Assembly: GCA_903940125.1 (NCBI GenBank) | Contig: CAJAJL010000100.1 | Span: 1-64,000, forward strand | Reading direction: 5' to 3' | DNA from: an uncultured Chlorobiaceae bacterium | GTDB taxonomy: Bacteria; Bacteroidota; Chlorobiia; Chlorobiales; Chlorobiaceae | DNA length: 64,000 nucleotides | In this document: positions 41,516 through 50,748 of the stretch, piece after piece | Layout: each line of letters begins with the position of its first letter | Position numbering within the stretch: position 1 is the first letter of the stretch | Position numbers and translations under genes: made by a program | Notes under the pieces: generated by a model | What the model was told of the DNA's origin: nothing | Seen by the model: the letters and a program-made list of their open reading frames with translations, nothing else | The model's database searches: none

Positions 41516-43996
41516 ATGAAAAAATCGTTAAAAGTAACATGGTTATCCAGAATTGTTTCTATTCTGGGAGGTCTCGGCATTGTTTTGCAGGCTCAAAATG
41601 CGTTTGCAAGCGAGGCCGATTTGTTGTTGCCTGATTTACATTCGGTGTCATTCCTTGGTGGAATACCCGGAAGTACTCTCCTCTTGTGGGGTCTTGCAGT
41701 CTGTCTGTTCGGTATGGTCTTCGGTATCATTCAGTACATCGGAATTCGCAAGCTTCCCGTTCACAGCGCCATGCGTGAGATCAGCGAACTGATCTATGCA
41801 ACCTGCAAAACCTACCTGATAACGCAGGGAAAATTTATTCTTGTCCTCTGGGTTCTTATCGGAGCAATTATTGTCGCCTATTTCGGTTGGCTTCGACACC
41901 TGCCGGCGATCAAGGTCATTTTCATTCTTGTCGCCAGTCTTATCGGTATTCTCGGAAGTTATATCGTTGCCTGGTTCGGCATGAGGATCAACACCTTTGC
42001 GAACTCCAGAACAGCATTCGCAAGCCTTGGCGGAAAGCCATTCCCGACCTATGCAATTCCCCTCAGAGCAGGTATGAGTATCGGTATGCTGCTGATCAGC
42101 ATCGAGCTCTTCGTCATGCTCTGCATCCTTCTTTTCGTACCTCGCGACTTTGCAGGCCCATGCTTTATCGGCTTCGCAATCGGTGAATCTCTCGGCGCTT
42201 CAGTGCTGCGTATTGCCGGTGGTATCTTTACAAAGATTGCAGACATTGGATCCGATCTGATGAAGATCGTTTTCAAGATCAAGGAAGATGACGCCCGTAA
42301 TCCTGGCGTTATTGCCGACTGCGCCGGCGACAATGCCGGTGACTCTGTTGGTCCTACTGCAGACGGTTTTGAAACATACGGTGTTACCGGTGTGGCCCTT
42401 ATTTCATTCATTCTTCTGGCCATCAAGGCACCCGAAGTGCAGATCATGCTGCTTGTCTGGATCTTCGCCATGCGTCTTGTGATGATTCTTGCAAGCGCCT
42501 TCTCTTACTGGGCCAATGCTGCCTTTGCCAAAATGAAGTACAGCAATGCCGATGAGATGAACTTCGAGAAGCCTCTGATCACTCTTGTCTGGCTTACCTC
42601 GATTGTTTCAATCATCCTTACCTATATAGCATCCTTCTACCTTATCAGCACACTCGGCGATGGCACCATGTGGTGGAAGCTTGCTTCGATCATCACCTGC
42701 GGAACGATTGCCGGTGCACTTATTCCTGAGCTGGTGAATCGCTTTACCTCCACAGAGTGCGCTCATGTTCGTAACGTCGTACAATGCTCCAAAGAGGGAG
42801 GCGCAGCCCTGAACATTCTTGCAGGTCTTGTTGCTGGTAATTTCAGTGCCTACTGGATGGGTCTTGCCATTGTCGGTTTGATGGGTGCCGCCTACGGCCT
42901 CAGTACTCTCGGCATAGCTACTCTCGGTTTGACTCCTGAGCTGATTGCTTCACACGGCCTTCTTACTGTTGGTCTTACAAAGGTGATCATGCTTGCACCT
43001 TCGGTCTTTGCTTTCGGTCTTGTCGCTTTCGGATTCCTCAGCATGGGTCCTGTTACCATCGCTGTAGATTCCTATGGCCCGGTTACGGACAACGCACAGT
43101 CTGTATACGAGCTCTCGCTTATCGAAACTCTTCCGAATATCAAGAGCGAGATTCAGAGGGATTTCGGCTTCCAGCCTGACTTTAATAATGCCAAAAGATA
43201 CCTCGAAGCAAACGACGGCGCAGGCAACACTTTCAAGGCAACCGCAAAACCAGTGCTTATCGGTACTGCTGTGGTCGGTTCTACCACGATGATCTTCTCG
43301 ATCATTATGATCCTGACCAACGGTCTTGCTGATACAGGTGCAATTGCAAAGCTCTCAATCCTTTCTCCTCCGTTCCTTCTTGGCCTCATGATGGGCGGTG
43401 CAATCATCTACTGGTTCACCGGTGCTTCAATGAACGCCGTCACAACGGGAGCATACTACGCAGTGGAATTTATCAAGAACAACATCAATCTTGACAGTTC
43501 CGTTGAAAAAGCATCGATTGAGGACAGCAAGAAGGTTGTTGAAATCTGTACCAAGTTTGCACAGAAAGGCATGATCAACCTCTTTCTTACAGTTTTCTTT
43601 ACGACGCTTGCATTCGCCTGTCTCGACTCATTCTTCTTCATTGGTTACCTGATCTCCATTGCGCTTTTCGGTCTCTATCAGGCCATCTTCATGGCCAATG
43701 CCGGTGGTGCATGGGATAACGCGAAGAAGATTGTTGAAACTGAACTCAATGCCAAGGGTACTCCGCTTCATGATGCCTCTATTGTGGGAGATACGGTCGG
43801 CGATCCTTTCAAGGACACCTCTTCGGTTGCTTTGAACCCGATCATCAAGTTCACCACGTTGTTTGGTCTCCTTGCCATCGAGCTTGCTATCGAACTTCCT
43901 CCTCAGCTTGCACTCTCTCTGGCAGCAATCTTCTTTGCTCTCTCGCTGGTCTTTGTACACCGCTCCTTCTTCTCCATGAGAATCAAGGTGGACTGA
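41516..43996 (+). CDS. hppA: Membrane-bound ion-translocating pyrophosphatase
   Basis: The approximately 826-residue pump hydrolyses PPi and moves H+ (or Na+). Substrate motifs are GDNAGDSVGPTADGFETYG and GDTVGDPFKDTSS. An N-terminal signal-like segment (ILGGLGIVLQAQNAFASE) and an insert between DNAQSVYELS and the NTFKATAKP motif make it longer than common enzymes (about 690). The Lys in NTFKA (codon at 43235) replaces the Ala of K+-dependent enzymes, predicting K+ independence. Divergent Na+-regulated H+-pumps of this kind are known from Chlorobium limicola. GTG 41501 is an alternative start. Confidence 0.92.
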   Translation: MKKSLKVTWLSRIVSILGGLGIVLQAQNAFASEADLLLPDLHSVSFLGGIPGSTLLLWGLAVCLFGMVFGIIQYIGIRKLPVHSAMREISELIYATCKTYLITQGKFILVLWVLIGAIIVAYFGWLRHLPAIKVIFILVASLIGILGSYIVAWFGMRINTFANSRTAFASLGGKPFPTYAIPLRAGMSIGMLLISIELFVMLCILLFVPRDFAGPCFIGFAIGESLGASVLRIAGGIFTKIADIGSDLMKIVFKIKEDDARNPGVIADCAGDNAGDSVGPTADGFETYGVTGVALISFILLAIKAPEVQIMLLVWIFAMRLVMILASAFSYWANAAFAKMKYSNADEMNFEKPLITLVWLTSIVSIILTYIASFYLISTLGDGTMWWKLASIITCGTIAGALIPELVNRFTSTECAHVRNVVQCSKEGGAALNILAGLVAGNFSAYWMGLAIVGLMGAAYGLSTLGIATLGLTPELIASHGLLTVGLTKVIMLAPSVFAFGLVAFGFLSMGPVTIAVDSYGPVTDNAQSVYELSLIETLPNIKSEIQRDFGFQPDFNNAKRYLEANDGAGNTFKATAKPVLIGTAVVGSTTMIFSIIMILTNGLADTGAIAKLSILSPPFLLGLMMGGAIIYWFTGASMNAVTTGAYYAVEFIKNNINLDSSVEKASIEDSKKVVEICTKFAQKGMINLFLTVFFTTLAFACLDSFFFIGYLISIALFGLYQAIFMANAGGAWDNAKKIVETELNAKGTPLHDASIVGDTVGDPFKDTSSVALNPIIKFTTLFGLLAIELAIELPPQLALSLAAIFFALSLVFVHRSFFSMRIKVD

Positions 43997-44052
43997 GACT
44001 AACCATTCAAGAGCACTTACTCTCTGAGGGTAAAGCTTTATTTCAACACGGG

Positions 44053-44073
44053 GCCGCAGCAATGCGGCTCTTT
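44053..44073 (+). terminator. Terminator-like hairpin after hppA
   Basis: GCCGCA (44053-44058) pairs with TGCGGC (44063-44068) around GCAA... followed by TCTTTGTATT. The T-run is interrupted. Confidence 0.6.
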
Positions 44074-44113
44074 GTATTGACATTTTTTCAGGATGAAGGC
44101 ATATACCGATACG

Positions 44114-44133
44114 TGTCGATGCCTGTCGATGCC
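44114..44133. repeat. 10-base direct repeat
   Basis: TGTCGATGCC occurs twice head to tail (44114-44123, 44124-44133), then a third partial TGTC. No function is apparent. Confidence 0.6.
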
Positions 44134-44441
44134 TGTCACTTGAGTGGTTGACGCGGATTCTTCCGATGGAGTTTCATGACGTTCTGGTCGTTATTTATTT
44201 AGGATTATAGGCTCAATAAGTGTATTCTTATATATTAAGTATATATATAATGTGGTTATTTTAAGTAAATTAATTATAATTTATAGATAGAAGGACAAGG
44301 TATCACTATTATTTGTTTTGTATGAATTCAAAATGGTATGGAATGCTGACATGTGAAAAGTGATTCATGGGTACTGCAGTGCATTTTACATGTACTTATG
44401 TAGCGAACGTATGGTAATATTGGAAATAAGGGGAAATCATC

Positions 44442-45029
44442 ATGAACAAAAACAAAACCTTGTCAGGGGACTTCACAAAACTGCGTCAAAAGGCTGAAAA
44501 ACGTATTAACGCATTACCTCACAAGCAAATCCGGAGTTATACTTCATCACCGGAGGATATGCATCGGCTTATTCATGAGTTGGCAATACACAAAATTGAA
44601 CTTGAAATACAGCAGGATGAGCTGCTTCAGTCGAGGGGAGAACTTGAAGAGAGTCTGGAACGGTACATCGAGTTATATGACTTTTCGCCTTTGGGTTATA
44701 TGACGCTTGCCAGGGATAGTACAATTCTTGAGGTCAACCTTAAGGCAGCGAAAATGCTCGGAGTGGATCGCCCACTTTTGAAGGCCGATCATTTTGTCAG
44801 GTTTGTTGCAGCTGAAGAGAGTTCTGTTTTTAATGCAATGCTCGAAAAAGTTTACACCAGCGGAAAGCCTGAGTATTGTGAGGTTTTGCTTGAGCATAAT
44901 GATGCAATTCAACGGCAAACGTTGGTTCGCCTTGATGGTGTTGTCAGTAACGATGGCCAGGAATGTCAAATTACTCTTTTGGAGCTGGGAACCGCGCGGA
45001 AAGTGGCCAGAAAAAATGAGTTATTCTGA
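44442..45029 (+). CDS. PAS-domain protein without output domain
   Basis: The 195-residue protein starts with a helical segment (HELAIHKIELEIQQDELLQS) that often precedes PAS domains in sensor kinases, then one PAS domain (about 75-185: YIELYDFSPLGYMTLARDST ...). It ends after PAS with no histidine kinase, GGDEF or other output. It may be a single-domain sensor that works with a separate partner, or the remaining N-terminal part of a kinase. No kinase remnant is seen downstream before DUF4403. Confidence 0.82.
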   Translation: MNKNKTLSGDFTKLRQKAEKRINALPHKQIRSYTSSPEDMHRLIHELAIHKIELEIQQDELLQSRGELEESLERYIELYDFSPLGYMTLARDSTILEVNLKAAKMLGVDRPLLKADHFVRFVAAEESSVFNAMLEKVYTSGKPEYCEVLLEHNDAIQRQTLVRLDGVVSNDGQECQITLLELGTARKVARKNELF

Positions 45030-45090
45030 AATTGGCTGAGCAATTTTCAGGGAATGTACAATAGCTTTTTATTCTGAATGATGGATCATA

Positions 45091-46566
45091 ATGAAAAGAT
45101 TATTCATTATAATCGGGCTTATATTTGTTCTTGTCTTATCAAGCCTTTTTTATTTATTTGAGATACATCGAATAAATAAAAGAAAACCTCCGGCTGCTGT
45201 AACGGAAGTCTATACAATTGATATTCCTCAATCAACTTTTAATTTCCGCATCAAATATGGAATTAAAGATCTTGCTGATTATTTAAACAAAAAAATAAAC
45301 GGCAGATTTTTAGAAAAAAAGATTTGTATTGAAAAAAATAATAAAGAAGAAATTTATTTAACTCTTACTAAAAATGATAAAATCACCATTGCTAAAAAAG
45401 GTGCAGAACTTGTTTGTACTTTTCCGGTAACTGTTGATGCAAAACTTGAAAACAGCAAATATGGGAAATTTTTAACAGGATTGGTAAAGCCAATTCATTC
45501 AAGCCTTATCATTACGTTATCAACACCGGTTAAAATAGATAATAAGTGGAATATTACAACTCGCTTCAAAATAAAAAAATATCAGTGGGTTGAAAAACCA
45601 GTTTTACAAATAGGACCGTTTAAGAAAAGTATAGAAAGCAGGCTTGATGATGTAATAAATGAAAATAGCTATGCATTAACAACTTTGCTTGATAAAGAGA
45701 TATACAAAGCCGCAACACTGAAACCTACGTTTACAAAAATATGGTCCGATCTGCAGGAACCAATTCTGATCAGCAGCAAACCCGGTAAAATCTGGATAAA
45801 GTTTATCTGCAGTGATATAAAAGGTAAAATGATTCTAACACCGTCAAACATCATTTGTATTACTAATATGCATGCAAAAACGTTTATTTTGACGGATTCT
45901 ACTGCGCAAGTACAACAAAAATCCTTGCCTGAATTTAAAGTACTGAAACAGGAGGATGAAGCGGATAAATCAAATATTTACATATATGCATTTACTTCTT
46001 TTGAGGAAATTAATAAACAGTTAAACAGATTGCTTAAGGGAAAAACTTTTTCAGCAAAAGGTCACTCTCTTGTTATTAAAGAAATACAAGCATATTCATC
46101 AACGAGTGGATTGTCTGTCAAGGTGCTTACTGATAAAAATGATGATTTGGTGGCAAGCGGTCATTTAATATTTGATGTTCCAACCAAAACCTTAAAAGTA
46201 CAAAATTTTGATTTTGCACTTGCTCCAAAAAGTAGATTTATAAGTTTAGGTGATGATTTCTTTCATCATGCCATAAGAGATTCTATTGCAGCAAAGCTTG
46301 TTATTAATCTTGATACATTGATCGGAAAGGTTCCGAATATAATTAATAAAGCAATAGAAAAAGAAAAAGCCGGAAAAGTTATAGATCTTATTTTCAGTAA
46401 TATGGAAATAAAACAATGTGGTATTTTAATGGGCAAAGAAAAAATACATTTAATAATAAATGTTGGCGTTGAGGCAAGCATTAAATTAAAAAAAATACAA
46501 ACAGGTACAGTTATAAGGATAAAAGACAAGTCAAAAAAGTCAAATAAACATCGTCCAATTACTTGA
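45091..46566 (+). CDS. DUF4403 family protein, membrane-anchored, AT-rich
   Basis: The 491-residue protein has an N-terminal membrane anchor (LFIIIGLIFVLVLSSLFYLF) and a long periplasmic part rich in Lys, Ile and Asn. The repeated lipocalin/SMP-like strands (LNKKINGRFLEKK, then the central WDL-type region) match DUF4403. The base composition is clearly more AT-rich (many AAA/ATA/TTA codons) than in hppA or mscL, pointing to transfer, perhaps from Bacteroidota. Function unknown; a lipid-binding role has been discussed for related folds. Confidence 0.78.
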   Translation: MKRLFIIIGLIFVLVLSSLFYLFEIHRINKRKPPAAVTEVYTIDIPQSTFNFRIKYGIKDLADYLNKKINGRFLEKKICIEKNNKEEIYLTLTKNDKITIAKKGAELVCTFPVTVDAKLENSKYGKFLTGLVKPIHSSLIITLSTPVKIDNKWNITTRFKIKKYQWVEKPVLQIGPFKKSIESRLDDVINENSYALTTLLDKEIYKAATLKPTFTKIWSDLQEPILISSKPGKIWIKFICSDIKGKMILTPSNIICITNMHAKTFILTDSTAQVQQKSLPEFKVLKQEDEADKSNIYIYAFTSFEEINKQLNRLLKGKTFSAKGHSLVIKEIQAYSSTSGLSVKVLTDKNDDLVASGHLIFDVPTKTLKVQNFDFALAPKSRFISLGDDFFHHAIRDSIAAKLVINLDTLIGKVPNIINKAIEKEKAGKVIDLIFSNMEIKQCGILMGKEKIHLIINVGVEASIKLKKIQTGTVIRIKDKSKKSNKHRPIT

Positions 46567-46824
46567 AAATCGGTTAAATATTTGATAATACATTACATTT
46601 ATCTGTATAAATAACAGTCGTTTTCAATGAAATATTTTGAAAATTCAGCGCAATTATTTATATTTTAGATCTAATTCCACCTTTGATTATCGGTGGCCAT
46701 TCCGAGCATGTTCAAGGAGATTACCGTCAGAATACCAGTACCTGCGGGAAAAGACTTCTTTGTGAACAGAAAAAAATACATAGATCAGCATTGGTTTCTT
46801 TGAATATTATCAGGAGCACCATGT

Positions 46825-47280
46825 ATGTTGAAAGAGTTTAAAGAGTTTGCTGTAAAAGGAAATGTCATTGATATGGCTGTCGGTATAATTGTTGGCGGAG
46901 CTTTTGGCACCATAGTCAATACCTTGGTTTCACAGGTACTTATGCCGCCATTGGGATTACTGGTAGGTGGAGTGGATTTTTCAAATCTCTATATCGTTTT
47001 GAAAGATGGCGCTAAGGCAGCAGCCCCATATGCTGTGCTTGCCGATGCTAAGGCAGCTGGTGCAGTGACCATCAATTACGGGCTTTTTCTGAATTCTGTG
47101 ATCAGTTTTTTGATTATGGTGTTTGCTGTTTTTCTGCTCGTAAAAGCAATTAACACCTTACGTCGCGAGGAAAAACCGATTCCTAAGGCCCCTCTGACAA
47201 AGGAATGTCCATATTGTCTCAGCATTGTTCCACTCAAGGCCACACGCTGTTCTGCCTGTACGTCAGAAATAGGAAAATAG
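46825..47280 (+). CDS. mscL: Large-conductance mechanosensitive channel
   Basis: The 151-residue channel releases solutes on osmotic down-shock. It shows [27 protein letters not shown] (first helix region, in two parts), the second helix [19 protein letters not shown], and a C-terminal zinc-ribbon-like [18 protein letters not shown] tail known in part of the family. AGGAG lies eight bases before ATG 46825; the overlapping ATG at 46821 gives a six-codon frame. Confidence 0.95.
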   Translation: MLKEFKEFAVKGNVIDMAVGIIVGGAFGTIVNTLVSQVLMPPLGLLVGGVDFSNLYIVLKDGAKAAAPYAVLADAKAAGAVTINYGLFLNSVISFLIMVFAVFLLVKAINTLRREEKPIPKAPLTKECPYCLSIVPLKATRCSACTSEIGK

Positions 47281-47494
47281 CCGCTGCAAAGCACCAATGT
47301 TTGATGGCTGAGATGCAGACTGTCATCTTATAGTTAAGTAATAGAATTATTTCTGTTTTTTATGTTGTAAATAAAGCGTGAAAGTTTTGCTTTTTTGCGT
47401 GTATTAATATTTTGTTAAACTTTTTTTAAGAAAAGATGTTGTATCGTACAGTAAGAGCGAGCATATCCCCATTATTGCAATATTTTGAGTAGTT

Positions 47495-47965
47495 ATGAAA
47501 AATATCATCATAGGTTTAGGATTACTGGTTTCAATTATTTTTATCGATACCAGAACATGTGAAGCTGAACTTTATGTTCAGATTCGTAATCACGCAAAGT
47601 ATAATGAGGCAAAAGCATCATTTGTGCCATCGAGTCAGGGATGGGGTGAGATAGTACGTATTTACAACAGTGACCGGTTAAGTAAACACTCATCTTCCAA
47701 AAATATTATAACAAGAGAAGTCAGGTTAAATATCATTGAAGCCTCAGATCTTTTAATGTTGCATGTGACTCCCAAAGGTCAGAATGATGCTGCTGTAAAC
47801 AAAGTGATTAAAGTTCACAAAATGATCATAAGCAAAGAGATCGCTAAATATAGTGTAGGTATAAATTCTGAAATCATCGTGCCCGAACAGCTCGCAAAAG
47901 TTGAAGAAGATACTAAAGAACAGATAAAGATATCGGTGAAATTCAGTCACCCGGATAAACACTGA
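47495..47965 (+). CDS. Exported hypothetical protein, 156 residues
   Basis: The protein has a signal peptide (IIIGLGLLVSIIFIDTRTCEAE) and a soluble remainder rich in Lys, Ile and Val. I do not recognise the family. The middle (NIITREVRLNIIEASDLLML) looks like beta strands. It converges with copA, 20 bases away. A relation to copper handling is not supported by any motif. Confidence 0.6.
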   Translation: MKNIIIGLGLLVSIIFIDTRTCEAELYVQIRNHAKYNEAKASFVPSSQGWGEIVRIYNSDRLSKHSSSKNIITREVRLNIIEASDLLMLHVTPKGQNDAAVNKVIKVHKMIISKEIAKYSVGINSEIIVPEQLAKVEEDTKEQIKISVKFSHPDKH

Positions 47966-47984
47966 TTCAAAATTCAGCCACTCT

Positions 47985-50234
47985 CTACAGCTTTTTTGTT
48001 TTAAGTCGAAGTGAATTGCTCACCACCGAAACACTGCTTCCAGCCATGGCAAGCCCCGAAAAAACCGGATTAAGAACAATTCCCCAAAACGGGTATAAAG
48101 CTCCGGCTGCAAGCGGAATGCCGATAATGTTATAGATAAACGCCCAGAAAAGGTTCTGGCGTATCACCCTCATGGTGGCGCGCGAAAGAGTGATTGCCTG
48201 GGCAACCTTACGGATATCACCCTTGAGCAGGGTAATGCCGGCAGACTCAATGGCAACATCAGTTCCGGTAGCCATAGCAATCCCTGCATCAGCCTGAGCA
48301 AGAGCTGGAGCATCGTTGATGCCGTCTCCAACCATGGCAACCTTTTTTCCTTTTGTCTGTAGTTCTTTAACTTTTATTGCCTTTTCCTGCGGCAGCACCT
48401 CGGCAATTACCTCATCAATGCCAACTTGTTCTGCCATGAAGGTGGCCGCTAACCGGTTGTCGCCAGTCAGCATGATAACCCTGACCCCTCTTTTGTGCAG
48501 TGCGTCGACAGCCCTCTTTGCATCTTTTTTGACGGTATCGCTCAAAGCAATCAACCCTGAACATATTCCGTTTTTTTCAATGAGGACGACACTTTTTCCT
48601 TCCTTTTGCAGCCTGTTAACTTCAGCCATGTTTTTTTCAGCCTCAATCGGCTTTCGAACGCTCACGGCAACGGTATCAATAAGAGCCGAAACGCCGACGC
48701 CCTCAAGTGATTCAAATGCAGTAATGTCGCTTAAGGTGATCTGCTGTTCTTTGGCTTCCTCAACAATTGCCTGAGCAAGAGGATGTTCCGACCGGTTTTC
48801 AACACTGGCTGCCAGTTGCAAAAGGGAAGCAGGACTGCTGTCACTGTCAAGGGTGATGATATCGGAAACCTTCAGATTGCCCGTAGTCAGCGTCCCTGTT
48901 TTATCAAACACCACCGTATCAACCGAACTGAGCTTCTCAAGGCTTTCAGCATTCCTGATAAGGATGCCATACTCAGCCCCTTTCCCGATACCTACAATGA
49001 TTGCCGTCGGTGTCGCCAGACCAAGCGCGCAGGGACAGGCAATCACCAGAATGCCGATAAGGCCGGAGATGGCAAAGGGAAGTGCAACAGAAAAGCCAAG
49101 AATAAACGAGCCGACAGTCAGCCATATGATGAACGTCGCCAATGCAAGAAGCAGGACAACAGGAACAAAAATCCCGGCAATTTTATCGGCCATGTTCTGT
49201 ATTGGAGCTTTCGACCCCTGGGCATCTTCAACCATCCTTATAATACGCGCAAGCAGCGTCTCAGAACCAACCTTCGAAGCGGTAAACGTAAACGATCCCT
49301 GTTTATTGATGGTCCCTCCGATGACCTGATCGCCCGCCTTTTTATCAACCGGTATCGATTCTCCGGTCACCATTGATTCATCAAGAGACGAATACCCCTG
49401 GGTAATGATGCCGTCAACAGGAATTTTCCCCCCGGGTTTGACAATAACGAGATCGCCTGATCTCACCTCATCCACAGCAATATCCATCTCCTTTCCCTCT
49501 CGTATCACAAGCGCCGTTTTAGCCTGCAGGCCTATCAGCTTTTCGATAGCTTCACCGGTCTTCATCTTTGAACGCGCCTCAAGATATTTCCCCAGCAGCA
49601 CAAAGCCAATCACCACTATGGTAACATCGAAATAGGTATAGTGGGGTATATGCAGCAACTCTCTTGCGGAGGGAATCAGCGTCACAACAGCACTGTACAA
49701 ATAAGCTGTCAGTGTCCCGATGCCGATCAGCGTATCCATGCTCGCCGCTCCGGTTTTAACGTACATCGATATTCCATGCAGAAATGGAGCACCTATCCAG
49801 AACACCATATAGGTGGCAATAACCATGGAGAGAAGATTGAACAACTCCATCGAAATCGGCAGGTGCGGGATAAAAGAGAAAAACATTGAACCGGTATCCC
49901 ACATCATAAGGATAAACACCAGCAGAGCCACCGGCAGAGCAAACCGCACCTTGCTCAGTTGCGCCTGAAGCTCAATCTCCTTTTCCGCCTTCAAACTGAG
50001 AGCATTACCCCTCTCTTCCATTTCTTCAGCACTGAAGGTATAGCCATATTTGCCGATGACATCATTAACTGCCTCCGCCGACAGCGCACTGCCATCAAAC
50101 TCAAGCTTAGCTCTCTCAGTAGCAAGATTGACACTAACCTCAGCAATCCCCTCAACCTTCGAAAGCTTCTTGGTAATAATCGCCGCACAACTCGCACAGT
50201 GCATCCCCTTCACGCTGTAAGTCCTACTCGTCAT
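47985..50234 (-). CDS. copA: Copper-exporting P1B-type ATPase
   Basis: The 749-residue pump exports Cu(I) from the cytoplasm. One N-terminal metal-binding domain has GMHCASC (Cys13, Cys16). The membrane metal site is ACPCAL, the phosphorylation site is DKTGT, and SEHPLAQAIVEEA holds the class-specific HP motif. It is the last gene of the copper operon, 73 bases after the cupredoxin gene; a nonamer repeat cluster occupies that gap. Confidence 0.96.
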   Translation of the reverse strand: MTSRTYSVKGMHCASCAAIITKKLSKVEGIAEVSVNLATERAKLEFDGSALSAEAVNDVIGKYGYTFSAEEMEERGNALSLKAEKEIELQAQLSKVRFALPVALLVFILMMWDTGSMFFSFIPHLPISMELFNLLSMVIATYMVFWIGAPFLHGISMYVKTGAASMDTLIGIGTLTAYLYSAVVTLIPSARELLHIPHYTYFDVTIVVIGFVLLGKYLEARSKMKTGEAIEKLIGLQAKTALVIREGKEMDIAVDEVRSGDLVIVKPGGKIPVDGIITQGYSSLDESMVTGESIPVDKKAGDQVIGGTINKQGSFTFTASKVGSETLLARIIRMVEDAQGSKAPIQNMADKIAGIFVPVVLLLALATFIIWLTVGSFILGFSVALPFAISGLIGILVIACPCALGLATPTAIIVGIGKGAEYGILIRNAESLEKLSSVDTVVFDKTGTLTTGNLKVSDIITLDSDSSPASLLQLAASVENRSEHPLAQAIVEEAKEQQITLSDITAFESLEGVGVSALIDTVAVSVRKPIEAEKNMAEVNRLQKEGKSVVLIEKNGICSGLIALSDTVKKDAKRAVDALHKRGVRVIMLTGDNRLAATFMAEQVGIDEVIAEVLPQEKAIKVKELQTKGKKVAMVGDGINDAPALAQADAGIAMATGTDVAIESAGITLLKGDIRKVAQAITLSRATMRVIRQNLFWAFIYNIIGIPLAAGALYPFWGIVLNPVFSGLAMAGSSVSVVSNSLRLKTKKL

Positions 50235-50260
50235 ATCTGAGTATTTATCTCTCTCTTTAT

Positions 50261-50296
50261 AAGTACTATAGGTACCATACGTCCTATAGTACCTAT
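50261..50296. repeat. Four-unit 9-nt tandem repeat, copy b
   Basis: The units are AAGTACTAT, AGGTACCAT, ACGTCCTAT and AGTACCTAT, followed by TCTT. They fill the gap between copA and the cupredoxin gene. Confidence 0.8.
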
Positions 50297-50307
50297 TCTT
50301 ACAAACT

Positions 50308-50703
50308 TCACTTCACAACAATAACCCCGCGGTTCACTCCCATAGCACAGGTAATCTTATAAGAACCCGGACGCGTCGGGGTAAATTCCATTATAATTTT
50401 TTTCCCCTTGATAATCGGTTCAGGCTTGTCCCACAATCCCGGCACCATGATGGTATTCATGCATCCTGTGGCTGTATCCAGAGGATTCACTTCCAGGCGT
50501 ACTCTTTCACCTGTTTTTACGGTGAAAGTATTTGGAGCCATATTTTTGGCATTCGAATAGAGTACGGTAAAAGTTTTGACGCCGCTGTTTTGAGATGCGG
50601 CCGCCTTTCCGGTGTTTCCCGTTGAACCCGGGTCTGCCGCAAAGGATGCCGATGGCGAAGCAAGGGCAAAGAGCGCTATAATGCTTAGTGTTATATTCTT
50701 CAT
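50308..50703 (-). CDS. Exported cupredoxin-domain protein
   Basis: The 131-residue protein has a signal peptide (LSIIALFALASPSASFA), a short linker and a cupredoxin domain with TGCMNTIMVPG and the C-terminal YKITCAMGVNRGV, where Cys and Met may bind copper. It resembles the cupredoxin modules often linked with CopA and CusB. It sits between the pump gene cusA (45 bases) and copA, so it probably acts as a periplasmic copper carrier in place of CusF. Confidence 0.82.
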   Translation of the reverse strand: MKNITLSIIALFALASPSASFAADPGSTGNTGKAAASQNSGVKTFTVLYSNAKNMAPNTFTVKTGERVRLEVNPLDTATGCMNTIMVPGLWDKPEPIIKGKKIIMEFTPTRPGSYKITCAMGVNRGVIVVK

Positions 50704-50748
50704 GGTATTGAATCTCCTTTGATTGGTCTGATGTTATACTTCAAATGT

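Larger units (their letters stand above)
43997..44441. other. Intergenic region after hppA, 445 bases
   Basis: No gene is seen. The first 80 bases hold the hppA terminator-like hairpin, followed by a short 10-base direct repeat (44114-44133) and then about 250 AT-rich bases before the PAS gene, which has AAGGGGAAATC just before its ATG. Confidence 0.5.

Noticed and set aside
48316-49376. Long plus-strand frames over copA
   Set aside because: They are shadows of the copA reading frame, with no start signals or domains.
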